Of a stretch of 64,000 bases of DNA, positions 53,197 to 61,855 are shown piece by piece. The stretch comes from Aromatoleum tolulyticum (lineage in GTDB: Bacteria; Pseudomonadota; Gammaproteobacteria; Burkholderiales; Rhodocyclaceae), in NCBI RefSeq assembly GCF_900156155.1, contig NZ_FTMD01000002.1:371152-435151 (forward strand). The letters are read 5' to 3'. A program made the translations under genes and the position numbers. The notes below the pieces were generated by a model. The model was not told the DNA's origin. It did no database searches and saw nothing but the letters and a program-made list of their open reading frames with translations. The stretch's first letter is position 1. Each line of letters begins with the position of its first letter.

Positions 53197-54462
53197 TCAC
53201 AAGAGCAGTGAAATCTCCATGAGCGGCTTGATGCCCGACCCGAAGCGCGCGATCGCGCCCCGGTGCTCCTGCAATTCGCTGTAGGGGAGATACCGGATTC
53301 CCAGTTCGGCCACGCGCGAAAACGCGGGTCTCTGCAGTTGCTGCCGTACTTCCTGCCGCCGGTTATCCGGTGCGACCAGAAACAACGGGGCGCGCACCGC
53401 GAGTTCGGTTCCGAGCGCCAGATCGAGCATGCGCACAATGCCCGAATAGATCGAAGTGGAGTGCTCCACTTCGAACGCTGCGGCAACCGTCCGCACCTCT
53501 TTCGATATCCACAGGACATCGATCAGGCGAACGGAATCGAGGCCGCCTGCCACCCCGTCGGGCAGTGCGGCAAGGCAGCCATCGCCGAGCCGTCCCTCGC
53601 CAAAGGCGCGCCCGCGGTCGTTCGCTGCAATCCACACGTCGTAGCCGAGCGCGAGCCCCAGGTCCCTCAAGCACGCCTGGATCTCGGTATGGCTCGCATC
53701 GCCTTCGCGCTCCAGCAGCCACTGCCGTTGCGCGACCGCTGATTCCTCGCGGACACGTTGCAGATCGGCCTCCCACGCCTGCAAGGCGGTGGCGTCCGAC
53801 GACGCGGGAGGCACTCCGTAACGGCCCGTTCCGACGTCGAACATGAGGCCGGCAATGGCGCCCAGATCGTTGGACAACTGGCTGCGATGGCGCTCATTGA
53901 GACGTATCAGGCCATCGCGCATCGACAGGTAGTGGTCCCAGCGGCCGAGCTTTACCTTGCCGCCGGTAAGCGCGTTGAATCCCTTGACGATCGCGGTATT
54001 GAACGGAACCACCAGCGTGGGGTGGATGAAATACAGGAGGTTCGCAACCGCCGGCCCCAGGCCTTTGATGCGAAGCGCATCGATGCGGCGTATGGCTTCG
54101 ACGATGGCGTCGGCGCTGTCGCAGCAGTCGCAGGTGTGAAGCAGCCGGGCGAAGGCGCGCTGGTTTTCGGTGTTCTCGTAGATATCGGGAATGCGCAGCT
54201 TGGGCTTCCAAAGGAAGGCGTGATCGGCGCCCTTGAAGATCTGCCGCTGCTCGGCCACCGAACCGACAACCGTCTGGAGTGAAGAGCCGCGGTAGACATT
54301 GCCGAATTCGTCGGCCTCGATCTCGCGAACCACCTGACCGATCCCCCGGCGAATGGAGCGAAAGTTCTTCAGCCGTTCGTCCCACAGAAACCAGGTGTTG
54401 TAGGTGCTGTGCGGATCGGCCTTCCAGTGACCGATCAAGCTCGCCAGTGCGTCGTGCTGCAT
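53197..54462 (-). CDS. helix-hairpin-helix protein with nuclease-like C-terminal domain
   Basis: A 421-aa protein. RIKGLGPAVANLLYFIHP (about 130-147) is a helix-hairpin-helix DNA-binding motif. The middle (about 245-290) is helical, and the C-terminal part has DVLWISKEVRTVAAAFEVEHSTSIYSG, given as FEVEHSTSIYSG, followed by LFLVAPDNRRQEVRQQ. The Asp plus E-V-E-H arrangement resembles a variant PD-(D/E)XK core as found in restriction-type enzymes. No methyltransferase lies next to it. GGAG precedes the ATG at 54462. It may be a solitary DNA nuclease; function not established. Confidence 0.6.
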   Translation of the reverse strand: MQHDALASLIGHWKADPHSTYNTWFLWDERLKNFRSIRRGIGQVVREIEADEFGNVYRGSSLQTVVGSVAEQRQIFKGADHAFLWKPKLRIPDIYENTENQRAFARLLHTCDCCDSADAIVEAIRRIDALRIKGLGPAVANLLYFIHPTLVVPFNTAIVKGFNALTGGKVKLGRWDHYLSMRDGLIRLNERHRSQLSNDLGAIAGLMFDVGTGRYGVPPASSDATALQAWEADLQRVREESAVAQRQWLLEREGDASHTEIQACLRDLGLALGYDVWIAANDRGRAFGEGRLGDGCLAALPDGVAGGLDSVRLIDVLWISKEVRTVAAAFEVEHSTSIYSGIVRMLDLALGTELAVRAPLFLVAPDNRRQEVRQQLQRPAFSRVAELGIRYLPYSELQEHRGAIARFGSGIKPLMEISLLL

Positions 54463-54572
54463 CGATTCGCGTCTCCCTGCGATGAATCGTTCGGTCGACG
54501 ACCCGATCGGGAGCGCCGCCAGCCCCAACCGCACATCATCGATATATGCGAACGTTATCTTAGCCGGGAAGA

Positions 54573-54596
54573 CGGGGGAGCGCGATTCGCGCCCCC
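54573..54596 (-). terminator. hairpin downstream of the esterase gene
   Basis: GCGCG-ATT-CGCGC is extended by G5 and C5-6 runs (with one bulged base) into a stem of about 10 bp, seven bases after the esterase stop. There is no T-run, but the GC stem and position fit a terminator. Confidence 0.5.
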
Positions 54597-54603
54597 CTGC
54601 CCG

Positions 54604-55227
54604 TCACCCCTTGCGCAGTTGCGCACACACCAGATCGACGACACCCTCGTCGATCGTGTGCCCCACGTCCGCCAGCAGATTCAGCACGACGTCGGCGCCC
54701 ATCGACGCGAGGCGGTCCGCCGCGGCGATGCTGTAGCGCGGATCGATCACCGAGTCGTCCTTGCCGTGGATGAGATGCACCGCGGTCGCGGACGGTCGGA
54801 TCCTGGGCGGCTGCGCGAAGCGTCCCGCGATGGCGATCACCTGGGCGGCCAACCGGTCGGCGAGTTGTGTGGATTCGAGGGCCATGATCGCGCCCTGCGA
54901 GAAGCCGACCAGCGTCGTCGCTTCCGGGCCGACGCCGGACTGCCGCTGCCAGTCCCGCACGGTATCGACGAATTGCGGCATCGCCGCGGCGACGCGTTCG
55001 AGGCGGTTTTCCTCGGTGACGCCGCGCACGGGGAACCACTGCCAGCCGATACCGAAATCACAGGGATCGGGCGATCGCACGCTGACGACCCAAGCGGTAG
55101 GGTCTGCCTGCGCGATAGCGTCGGCGAGCGGCAGGAGGTTCTGCGGCGTCGCGCCGACGCCGTGGAAGAGCAGCACCAGCCGCCTTGCGGCGGCCGGTTG
55201 CCGGACGAGGACGGTATCGTCGGTCAT
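54604..55227 (-). CDS. ypfH: alpha/beta-hydrolase esterase
   Basis: A 207-aa serine esterase of the phospholipase/carboxylesterase (YpfH) type. The oxyanion segment is LLFHGVGATPQNL, the nucleophile is in VGFSQGAIM, the acid in HGKDDSVID and the His in DVGHTIDE. The start at 55227 is followed by MTDDTVLVRQP; the longer frame reads into the DoxX gene and is rejected. 31 bp after doxX on the same strand, so probably cotranscribed. Substrate unknown, short acyl esters expected. Confidence 0.88.
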   Translation of the reverse strand: MTDDTVLVRQPAAARRLVLLFHGVGATPQNLLPLADAIAQADPTAWVVSVRSPDPCDFGIGWQWFPVRGVTEENRLERVAAAMPQFVDTVRDWQRQSGVGPEATTLVGFSQGAIMALESTQLADRLAAQVIAIAGRFAQPPRIRPSATAVHLIHGKDDSVIDPRYSIAAADRLASMGADVVLNLLADVGHTIDEGVVDLVCAQLRKG

Positions 55228-55258
55228 GAAGGTTCCCGGGGCGGTCGGCGCGATGCGA

Positions 55259-55711
55259 TCAGCGCTTTTCGTCCGACGGCGCCAGCACCGCGTCGAGGGA
55301 TGCCCGGCCGGCACCGCTGAACGCGAGCGAGATCGAGACGGCGAGCAGCGCGAGACCGAATTCGTAGCCGTTGTTCTTCATGAACAGGCCGTTGGCCGCA
55401 TGCACGCTGAAGATCGCGACCAGCATCGCGAAAGCCAGCACGGCCGACGCGGGACGCACCAGCAGACCGACGATCAGGGCGAGGCCGCCGAAGAATTCCG
55501 CGCCGCCTGCCAGCAGGGCCATCAGCTGCCCCGGCGCCAGGCCGATCGAATCCATCCACTGCCCCGTGCCCTGCAGGCCGTAGCCGCCGAACCAGCCGAA
55601 AAGCTTCTGTGCGCCGTGCGCCGCGAAGATGATGCCAACCGGAATGCGCAGCGCGAGGGGACCCCAGCCGGACTTGGTGGCGAGAAGGCGATTGACGATA
55701 CCGTTGCTCAT
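55259..55711 (-). CDS. DoxX-family membrane protein
   Basis: A 150-aa inner-membrane protein with four helices. Family motifs: ALRIPVGIIFAAHGAQKLFGWFGG, here cited as AAHGAQKLFGW, and GLALIVGLLVRPA. DoxX/YqjF proteins often accompany thiol-redox or quinone-detoxification genes; in E. coli yqjF lies beside yqjG, and here the yqjG homologue is divergent. GGAGAAAG precedes the ATG. Confidence 0.9.
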   Translation of the reverse strand: MSNGIVNRLLATKSGWGPLALRIPVGIIFAAHGAQKLFGWFGGYGLQGTGQWMDSIGLAPGQLMALLAGGAEFFGGLALIVGLLVRPASAVLAFAMLVAIFSVHAANGLFMKNNGYEFGLALLAVSISLAFSGAGRASLDAVLAPSDEKR

Positions 55712-55817
55712 GATCTTTCTCCATTGATTGAGTTGTGGCTGGCCGCATGTCTTCGTTCCGCGTGCTGACCATGGGACGGACTGTACGCGGCCGGACGATT
55801 GAGTTAAACAGTTCTAA

Positions 55818-55845
55818 TTGCGAATTTCTGTTCTGAAATTCGCAA
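55818..55845. promoter_or_regulatory. 28-bp palindromic operator between doxX and yqjG
   Basis: TTGCGAATTTC and GAAATTCGCAA, separated by TGTTCT, form a perfect 11-bp inverted repeat in the 305-bp divergent gap. It is placed to control both genes, about 107 bp from the doxX start and 172 bp from the yqjG start. No regulator gene is adjacent. Confidence 0.65.
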
Positions 55846-56016
55846 CAATTTCCCTGCACATAGAAGCCGGAGCAGCGCCCGCGGCGGTCAGGATGGCCAC
55901 CGCTTTGTTCCCGTTCGGGCAACAGTCATGCACTTTCGTGGCTGTTTATCTTCCGCAGTGCTTCCAATACCTTTTCTTCGATAGGGCAAAGCCCACAACA
56001 GAGAGAGGACAGGAAC

Positions 56017-56997
56017 ATGCTTGTGAACGGCAAATGGGCGGAAAAATGGCACCCCGTGCAGCAGAGCGACGCCGACGGGCGCTTCATCCGCCAGCACTCG
56101 GGCTTCCGTGACCGGATCGGCCCGGACAGCGCGAAGAGCTTCTCCGCCGAAGCGGGCCGCTATCAGCTCTACGTCGCCTACATCTGCCCGTGGGCTTCGC
56201 GGACGCTGATCGCGCTGCACCTGAAGGGCCTCGAGAACGCGATCGACGTGTGCGCGGTCGATCCGCGCCTGGGCGATCAGGGCTGGGCCTTCACGGGGCG
56301 CGACGGCAGTGACTTCGACCGCGTCAATGGCGCGACCTACATGCACGAGATCTACACGCTGGCCGACCCGACGCACACCGGCCGCGCGACGGTGCCGGTG
56401 CTGTGGGACAGGAAAACGCGATCGATCGTGAATAACGAGTCGTCGGACATCGTCCGCATCTTCGACAAGGACTTCGGCGCCCTTGCGACCGGAAACATCG
56501 ACCTTCGCCCGGCCGGGCTGGATGCGGAGATCGATGCGGTCAACGAGCGCCTGTACACGCAATTCAACAATGGCGTGTATCGGGCGGGTTTCGCGGGCAC
56601 GCAGAGAGCCTACGACGAAGCGGTTGCGGACGTGTTCGCGACGCTGGGCTGGATGGAAAGCCGGCTCGCGCGGGCGGACTGGCTGGTGGGCGACAGGCTG
56701 ACCGAAACCGACATCCGCGCCTTCGTCACGCTGGTGCGCTTCGATCTCGCCTACTACGGCCTGTTCAAGTGCAATCTGCGGCCGCTCTCGGCCTACCCGG
56801 CGGTGCGCGCCTACCTCGTGCGCCTGCTGGCGATCCCCGCCTTCGCCGCGAGCGTCCGTCCCGAGCACATCAAGGCGGGCTACTACTCCATCGCCGCGCT
56901 GAACCCCTCGGGCATCGTCCCCGTCGGCCCTGAACTCGATTACCTGGAGCCGCTGCGCACCGCCCGTGGCGATTGCCTCGGCCGCACCGCCGCTTGA
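56017..56997 (+). CDS. yqjG: glutathionyl-hydroquinone reductase (Xi-class GST)
   Basis: A 326-aa cytoplasmic enzyme that reduces glutathionyl-hydroquinones, linked to detoxification or dehalogenation of quinones. The catalytic Cys sits in AYICPWASRTLIAL (about 58), the motif typical of Xi-class GSTs. The helical domain includes NNESSDIVRIF (glutathione binding) and LTETDIRAFVTLVRFD. GAGGACAGGA precedes the ATG. Divergent from doxX and esterase. Confidence 0.92.
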   Translation: MLVNGKWAEKWHPVQQSDADGRFIRQHSGFRDRIGPDSAKSFSAEAGRYQLYVAYICPWASRTLIALHLKGLENAIDVCAVDPRLGDQGWAFTGRDGSDFDRVNGATYMHEIYTLADPTHTGRATVPVLWDRKTRSIVNNESSDIVRIFDKDFGALATGNIDLRPAGLDAEIDAVNERLYTQFNNGVYRAGFAGTQRAYDEAVADVFATLGWMESRLARADWLVGDRLTETDIRAFVTLVRFDLAYYGLFKCNLRPLSAYPAVRAYLVRLLAIPAFAASVRPEHIKAGYYSIAALNPSGIVPVGPELDYLEPLRTARGDCLGRTAA

Positions 56998-57123
56998 GGG
57001 CGGCATGACCGGGAGCCGCCCGCCGGGGTGGCGGCTCGCCGTACACAGTCTTACAAAGCAGTCCGGCTCAGCGGTGCACGGTGCCCGCCACCAGTGCGTT
57101 GACCACTCACAAGGAGGTCAATC

Positions 57124-57315
57124 ATGGCTCGCTCATTCACCACATTCATCATCACCGTCCTCGTTGCCGGCCTGCTCGGCGGCTGTATCGTGCTGCCCGT
57201 GGGCCACGACGGCTACGGCTACGGCCACCACCGCCACTGGGGCGAACGCCACGACGGCGGATACCGCTACTGGAACGACCGCGACGGATACTGGCGTTAC
57301 CGCGACCGCCGCTGA
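57124..57315 (+). CDS. small lipoprotein rich in Tyr, Gly and His
   Basis: A 63-aa protein with a lipobox LLGGC (Cys21) after a hydrophobic signal, predicting lipid attachment. The mature part has GHDGYGYGHHRHWG and repeated Tyr-Arg-Asp words (YRYWNDRDGYWRYRD). Strong AAGGAGG site seven bases before the ATG. Similar tiny lipoproteins are common and uncharacterised; His-rich parts may bind metal. Convergent with pqqE, 5 bp from its stop. Confidence 0.8.
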   Translation: MARSFTTFIITVLVAGLLGGCIVLPVGHDGYGYGHHRHWGERHDGGYRYWNDRDGYWRYRDRR

Positions 57316-57320
57316 TCCCT

Positions 57321-58457
57321 TCACCCCCCTTCGGCGGCGATCCGGCGTGACGCGGCCGGATCGCGGAACACCAGCGGTGCGCTCCGGCCGGCGCCCGCCT
57401 CGGCGCGGGCCACGGCCTCGACGACCAACCCGTGCGCGGGCGACTTGTCGCACACGGGGTCGGCTGCGGCCGGATCGCCCGCCAGCATGTAGGCCTGGCA
57501 GCGGCAGCCACCGAGATCCTTTTCCTTGTCCGGACAAGTGCGGCACGGATCCTTCATCCAGCTGTCGCCGCGGTAGCGGTTGAAGCCTTCGGACTCGTAC
57601 CAGATATCCCGCACCCCCATCTCGCGCACGTTCGGAAATGCGAGGCCGGGGAGCATCTTCGCGGTGTGACACGGCAGCGCGGTGCCGTCCGGCGTCACGG
57701 TGAGGAAGACGTTGCCCCAGCCGTTCATGCACTTCTTGGGGCGCTTCTCGTGATAGTCGGGTACGACGAAGAAGATGCGGATGCGGTCGCCGTACTTTTC
57801 CCGGTATTCGTTGGTGATGCGCTCAGCACGCTCTAGTTGGTCGCGCGTGGGCAGGAGCTGGTCGCGATTCAGCAGCGCCCACGAGTAGTACTGGCTGTTG
57901 GCGAGCTCGAGGTATTCCGCGCCGAGTTCGACCGCCATCTCGATGATGCGGTCGATGTAGTCGATGTTCAGGCGATGGATCACGCAGTTCATCACCATCG
58001 GCCAGCCGTTGTCCTTGATCAGCGCGGCGACGCGCTGCTTGAGGTCGAAGGTGCGGGTGTGCGACAGGAAATCGTTGAGCTCGCGCGTCGAGTCCTGGAA
58101 CGACAGCTGGATGTGGTCGAGGCCCGCGGCCTTCAGCGCCGCGGCGCGCTCGGCCGTGAGGCCGACACCCGAGGTCAGCAGGTTTGTATAGAAGCCCAGC
58201 CGGTGCGCTTCGGCGACGAGGATCTCGAGGTCGTCGCGCACCAGCGGCTCACCGCCCGAGAAACCGCACTGCACGCTGCCCGCGGCGCGCGCCTCGCGCA
58301 GCACCCGCAGCCAGTCGTCGGTCGAGAGTTCGGGCCCGCTGGTCGCGAAATCGACCGGGTTGTAGCAGAAGGCGCAGTGCAGCGGACAGCGGTAGGTGAG
58401 TTCGGCGAGCAGCCACAGCGGCGGGCCGGGTTGCGGTGCAAGGTTCGCTGCGGACAT
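57321..58457 (-). CDS. pqqE: PQQ biosynthesis radical SAM protein PqqE
   Basis: A 378-aa radical SAM enzyme that cross-links Glu and Tyr of the PqqA peptide. The [4Fe-4S]-SAM motif is CPLHCAFCY near residue 24, followed by GFSGGEPLVRDD. The C-terminal SPASM region carries the auxiliary-cluster cysteines (KKCMNGWG, CHTAK, DPCRTCPDKEKDLGGCRCQ and DPVCDKS). GAGGG precedes the ATG at 58457. Last gene of pqqABCDE. Confidence 0.95.
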   Translation of the reverse strand: MSAANLAPQPGPPLWLLAELTYRCPLHCAFCYNPVDFATSGPELSTDDWLRVLREARAAGSVQCGFSGGEPLVRDDLEILVAEAHRLGFYTNLLTSGVGLTAERAAALKAAGLDHIQLSFQDSTRELNDFLSHTRTFDLKQRVAALIKDNGWPMVMNCVIHRLNIDYIDRIIEMAVELGAEYLELANSQYYSWALLNRDQLLPTRDQLERAERITNEYREKYGDRIRIFFVVPDYHEKRPKKCMNGWGNVFLTVTPDGTALPCHTAKMLPGLAFPNVREMGVRDIWYESEGFNRYRGDSWMKDPCRTCPDKEKDLGGCRCQAYMLAGDPAAADPVCDKSPAHGLVVEAVARAEAGAGRSAPLVFRDPAASRRIAAEGG

Positions 58458-58471
58458 CTCGATTCCCTCTG

Positions 58472-58747
58472 CTACGTCTCGATCCATTGCTGGGCGCGCG
58501 CGAGTTCGAGGAACTTCGCGACGTCGTCCGCGAGCCCGCTCGCCCCGAAGGCCTGCTCCAGATCCGCGACGATTTGCGACACCGTGCGGCTGCCGTCGCA
58601 GCGGCGCATGATCTCGCCCGCGCTCTGGTTGAGCTTCACCATCCCTTCCGGGTAGAGCAGCACCCAGGCATTCTGCGCCTCCTCCCACTGCAGGCGGAAG
58701 CGGCGCGACACGCGCGGGCAGGCGTCCGTTGCGGTCGCCGCGCTCAT
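58472..58747 (-). CDS. pqqD: PQQ biosynthesis peptide chaperone PqqD
   Basis: A 91-aa RiPP-recognition protein that binds PqqA and presents it to PqqE. Family core: [33 protein letters not shown], cited in part as [12 protein letters not shown]. Its ATG overlaps the pqqC stop by 4 bp and it ends 14 bp before pqqE. Confidence 0.93.
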   Translation of the reverse strand: MSAATATDACPRVSRRFRLQWEEAQNAWVLLYPEGMVKLNQSAGEIMRRCDGSRTVSQIVADLEQAFGASGLADDVAKFLELARAQQWIET

Positions 58748-59544
58748 GCCCGCGCTCCTGCTTTCTCCCCGCGGATTTCAATCTCGCACTGGCTCAACAT
58801 GATCGCGTCGGCCAGCGCCCACAGCACGTCGAGCTTGAACTGCAGGATCTCCAGCGCCCGCTCCTGCAGCGCGCGGCTGCGGCTGAAGTAGTCGAGCGTG
58901 AAGCGCAGGCCGTGGGCGACGTCGCGTCGCGCCTGGGTGAGGCGGTTGCGGAAATACTGCAGCCCCGCGGCATCGACCCACGGATACTGCTGCGGCCAGG
59001 TGTCGATGCGCTGCTGGTGGATGTGCGGCGCGAAGAGCTCGGTCAGGCTGGACGCGATCGCCTCCTGCCACGGCCGCTGGCGCGCGAAATTGACGTAGGC
59101 GTCGACCGCGAAGCGCGCCGCAGGCACCACAAAGCGCAGCGAAGTGACGTCGTCGCGCGTGAGGCCGACTGCCTCACCGAGACGGATCCACGCCTCGATG
59201 CCTCCCGGGTCCTTCACGCCGCCAATCTCGTAGCCGTCGTGATCGAGGATGCGCTGGATCCACTCGCGACGGATCTCGCGATCCGGGCAGTGCGACATGA
59301 TCGCGGCGTCCTTCACCGGAATCGCGATCTGGTAGTAGAAGCGGTTGGCGACCCAGCCCTGCAGCTGGGCGCGGGTAAGCCGCCCCTCCGCCATCATCAC
59401 GTGGAAGGGGTGATGGATGTGGTAGCTCGTGCTCTTGCCGCGCAGGCGGGCCTCGAATTCCTCGCGGCTCAGCGGCGGCGCATCGCCCGCACAGGCTTGC
59501 AGGGCTCTTGCGGCGGCATCCTCGATCGCGACGTCGAAATCCAT
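58744..59544 (-). CDS. pqqC: pyrroloquinoline-quinone synthase PqqC
   Basis: A 266-aa cofactor-free oxidase that catalyses the last step, ring closure and eight-electron oxidation to PQQ. Conserved segments are [26 protein letters not shown] and HDGYEIGG, with the active-site His and Tyr residues. GGAGAGAG lies before the ATG at 59544. Usual length (250-260 aa) slightly exceeded at the N-terminus. Confidence 0.94.
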   Translation of the reverse strand: MDFDVAIEDAAARALQACAGDAPPLSREEFEARLRGKSTSYHIHHPFHVMMAEGRLTRAQLQGWVANRFYYQIAIPVKDAAIMSHCPDREIRREWIQRILDHDGYEIGGVKDPGGIEAWIRLGEAVGLTRDDVTSLRFVVPAARFAVDAYVNFARQRPWQEAIASSLTELFAPHIHQQRIDTWPQQYPWVDAAGLQYFRNRLTQARRDVAHGLRFTLDYFSRSRALQERALEILQFKLDVLWALADAIMLSQCEIEIRGEKAGARA

Positions 59545-59587
59545 CTTGCTCTCTCCTTCCAGTGCAACGTTCGGCGGGGACCGCCCC

Positions 59588-60502
59588 TCAGAACGACAGC
59601 TCCATGCCGTCATAGGCCACCTCGATGCCGTGCGCCGCAAGCTCCGCGCGTTCGGCGCTGTCCTCGTCGAGGATGGGGTTCGTGTTGTTGATGTGGATCA
59701 GCACCTTACGGGTGCTCGCGGGCAGGCGGTCGAGCCATTCGATCATCCCGCCGGGACCGGACTGCGGCAGGTGGCCCATCGCGCGCGAGGTCTTCTGCGA
59801 CGCACCGAGACGGATCATCTCGTCGTCGGTCCACAAGGTGCCATCGACGAGCACGCAGTCGGCCATCTGCATCGATGCCCACACGTGGGGCTCCATCTCG
59901 CCGAGGCCGGGCGCGTAGAACACCCGCCGCCCGCTCTTGGCATCGACGAGCGTCACGCCGATGTTGTCGCCGGGCCGCGGGCGGTCGCGGTGCGGCGAAT
60001 ACGGCGGCGCGTTGCTCGTGAGCGGCAGTGCCTCGAATCCGAGGCCGGGCGCGCCATGCATCGCGAAGGCGCCGAAAAGCGGCACCTCCCGCCAGTCGAG
60101 GCCACAGTAATGCGACAGGACATTGAAAAGCGGATTGCCGGCCGAGAGATCTTCCCTCACCGCAGCGGTGCACCACAGCTGATGCGCAGCGCGGTGCTCG
60201 CGCAGCATCAGCAAGCCCGTCGTGTGGTCGATCTGTGCGTCGATCAGCACGATCGCGCGGATCGCGGTGTCGCGCAACGCGCGAGCCGGCTGCAGCCCGG
60301 GAAAAGCACGGATCTGCTGCAGCACGTCGGGCGAGGCGTTGAACAGCACCCAGTTCTCGTCGTCGCCGCTCACCGCGATGGACGACTGCGTGCGTGCGTG
60401 GGCGCGCACCGTTCCGCGCCGCAGGCCCTCGCAGTTGCGGCAGTTGCAGTTCCACTGCGGGAATCCGCCACCGGCCGCCGAACCGAGCACCCTGATCTTC
60501 AC
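59588..60502 (-). CDS. pqqB: PQQ biosynthesis protein PqqB
   Basis: A 304-aa MBL-fold protein, length typical. It starts [21 protein letters not shown] with a zinc-binding Cys cluster (CNCRNC). [11 protein letters not shown] is the characteristic partly degenerate metal region. PqqB acts as a hydroxylase on the cross-linked Glu-Tyr intermediate. It begins 58 bp after pqqA. Confidence 0.94.
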   Translation of the reverse strand: MKIRVLGSAAGGGFPQWNCNCRNCEGLRRGTVRAHARTQSSIAVSGDDENWVLFNASPDVLQQIRAFPGLQPARALRDTAIRAIVLIDAQIDHTTGLLMLREHRAAHQLWCTAAVREDLSAGNPLFNVLSHYCGLDWREVPLFGAFAMHGAPGLGFEALPLTSNAPPYSPHRDRPRPGDNIGVTLVDAKSGRRVFYAPGLGEMEPHVWASMQMADCVLVDGTLWTDDEMIRLGASQKTSRAMGHLPQSGPGGMIEWLDRLPASTRKVLIHINNTNPILDEDSAERAELAAHGIEVAYDGMELSF

Positions 60503-60560
60503 GCCCTCACCTCCTCATGCGAAGGCACGAACCCGCATCCGCAGGCCGTGCCGGGGACGC

Positions 60561-60635
60561 TCAACGCGTCGCGATGTACATCGTGATTTCAAAGCCGAAG
60601 CGGAAATCGCAAGCCGAGGGGGTTTCCCATTTCAT
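60561..60635 (-). CDS. pqqA: PQQ precursor peptide PqqA
   Basis: A 24-residue peptide starting MKWETPSACDF and ending FEITMYIATR. Glu16 and Tyr20, spaced by three residues, are the two amino acids from which PQQ is made. An AGGAG site eight bases before the ATG supports translation. It is the first gene of the operon and is easily missed because of its size. The promoter should lie between 60636 and 60760; no operator was identified. Confidence 0.95.
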   Translation of the reverse strand: MKWETPSACDFRFGFEITMYIATR

Positions 60636-60817
60636 GATGTGTCTCCTGTGTCGTCTGTCGTGGTGAAGCGACCGCGGCCTTATTGCCGAGCCGGAGCACA
60701 GGATGCACCGTCGTCACAGAACGCACATCACAAAAGTGGGGAAGTTCACCTAGCGATTTTCATGAGATGCGCGGCACGCCGTCTGCCCGCCTCGGGGATT
60801 GCGTTAGGATCGAGTGC

Positions 60818-61801
60818 ATGCAAGCCGCCGATACGCCCCTCGACCCCGCACCATCGCCGCCCTACCCGGCCATCGAGCCGTGGCAGCGCGGGTGGCTCCC
60901 GGTGGGTGAAGGGCATTCAATCTACTTCGAGCAGTGCGGGAATCCGTATGGCCTTCCCTTGGTCGTGCTGCACGGCGGACCGGGGAGCGGGTGCTCTCCG
61001 CGCATGCGGCAGCTGTTCGACCCTGCGCGCTTTCACATCGTGCTCTTCGACCAGCGCGGCTGTGAACGCAGCACGCCCCGCGGGGAATGCGCGCACAACA
61101 CCACGGCCGATCTCGTCGCCGACATCGAGCGGCTGCGTCGGCACCTGGGGGTGGAGCGCTGGCTGGTCACGGGTGGCTCGTGGGGCGCTGCGCTCGCCGT
61201 CGCGTATGCGGCGGCGCATCGGGAAGCCTGTCTCGGCGCGATCCTGCGCGGCATCTTCCTGACGGGACCGGCAGACCTGGAGTGGTTTTTTGGCGGCGCC
61301 GGCGGACTGTTCCCTCAGACATGGCAGGAATTCGACCGGGCGGCGCCCGGCGATCGGCAGCGGACGCTCGCGGATTGCCTGTTCTCTGCCGTGTTGGGAG
61401 ACGATGCGATGGTCGCAGCCGAAGCGGTGCGCCACTGGGTGCAGTGGGAAGCGACGCTGGACGGCGGCTCCCCTGCCCCGCTGCCGGAGTTCGCCGACGC
61501 CGGAACGCGCGACGCGCTGCTCGCGAAGTATCGGGTGCAGGCGCATTACCTGCGTCATCACTGTTTCCTCGGCGAGACGCGCCTCCTCGAGCTGGCCGCG
61601 ACGCTCGGTTCCGTGCCGGTCACGATCCTTCACGGGGAGAAGGATCTCGTCTGCCGGGCCGACAATGCCAGGCGCCTGCATCGCGCCGTGCCGGGCAGCC
61701 GGCTACGGATCGTTGCGGACGCCGGGCACAATCCCTTCGTGGCGTCGATGCACCAGGCGCTGGTCGACGCGGCGGCGCAGTTTCACGCCGACCCCGCCTG
61801 A
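60818..61801 (+). CDS. pip: proline iminopeptidase
   Basis: A 327-aa alpha/beta-hydrolase of peptidase family S33 that removes N-terminal proline. Oxyanion motif VVLHGGPGSGCSPRM, DQRGCERSTP and the nucleophile GGSWGAALAVAYA are typical, with the Asp in HGEKDLVC and His in DAGHNPF. The start at 60818 has AGGA upstream. Divergent from pqqA. Peptidases often accompany pqq genes (PqqF/PqqM), so a role in trimming the PqqA product is possible but only inferred; it may be a general peptidase. Confidence 0.9.
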   Translation: MQAADTPLDPAPSPPYPAIEPWQRGWLPVGEGHSIYFEQCGNPYGLPLVVLHGGPGSGCSPRMRQLFDPARFHIVLFDQRGCERSTPRGECAHNTTADLVADIERLRRHLGVERWLVTGGSWGAALAVAYAAAHREACLGAILRGIFLTGPADLEWFFGGAGGLFPQTWQEFDRAAPGDRQRTLADCLFSAVLGDDAMVAAEAVRHWVQWEATLDGGSPAPLPEFADAGTRDALLAKYRVQAHYLRHHCFLGETRLLELAATLGSVPVTILHGEKDLVCRADNARRLHRAVPGSRLRIVADAGHNPFVASMHQALVDAAAQFHADPA

Positions 61802-61855
61802 CGGGATCGTCACGGCGTCACGCCGTTGGGGCCCGCCAAGCGAAAGCGCTGGAGC

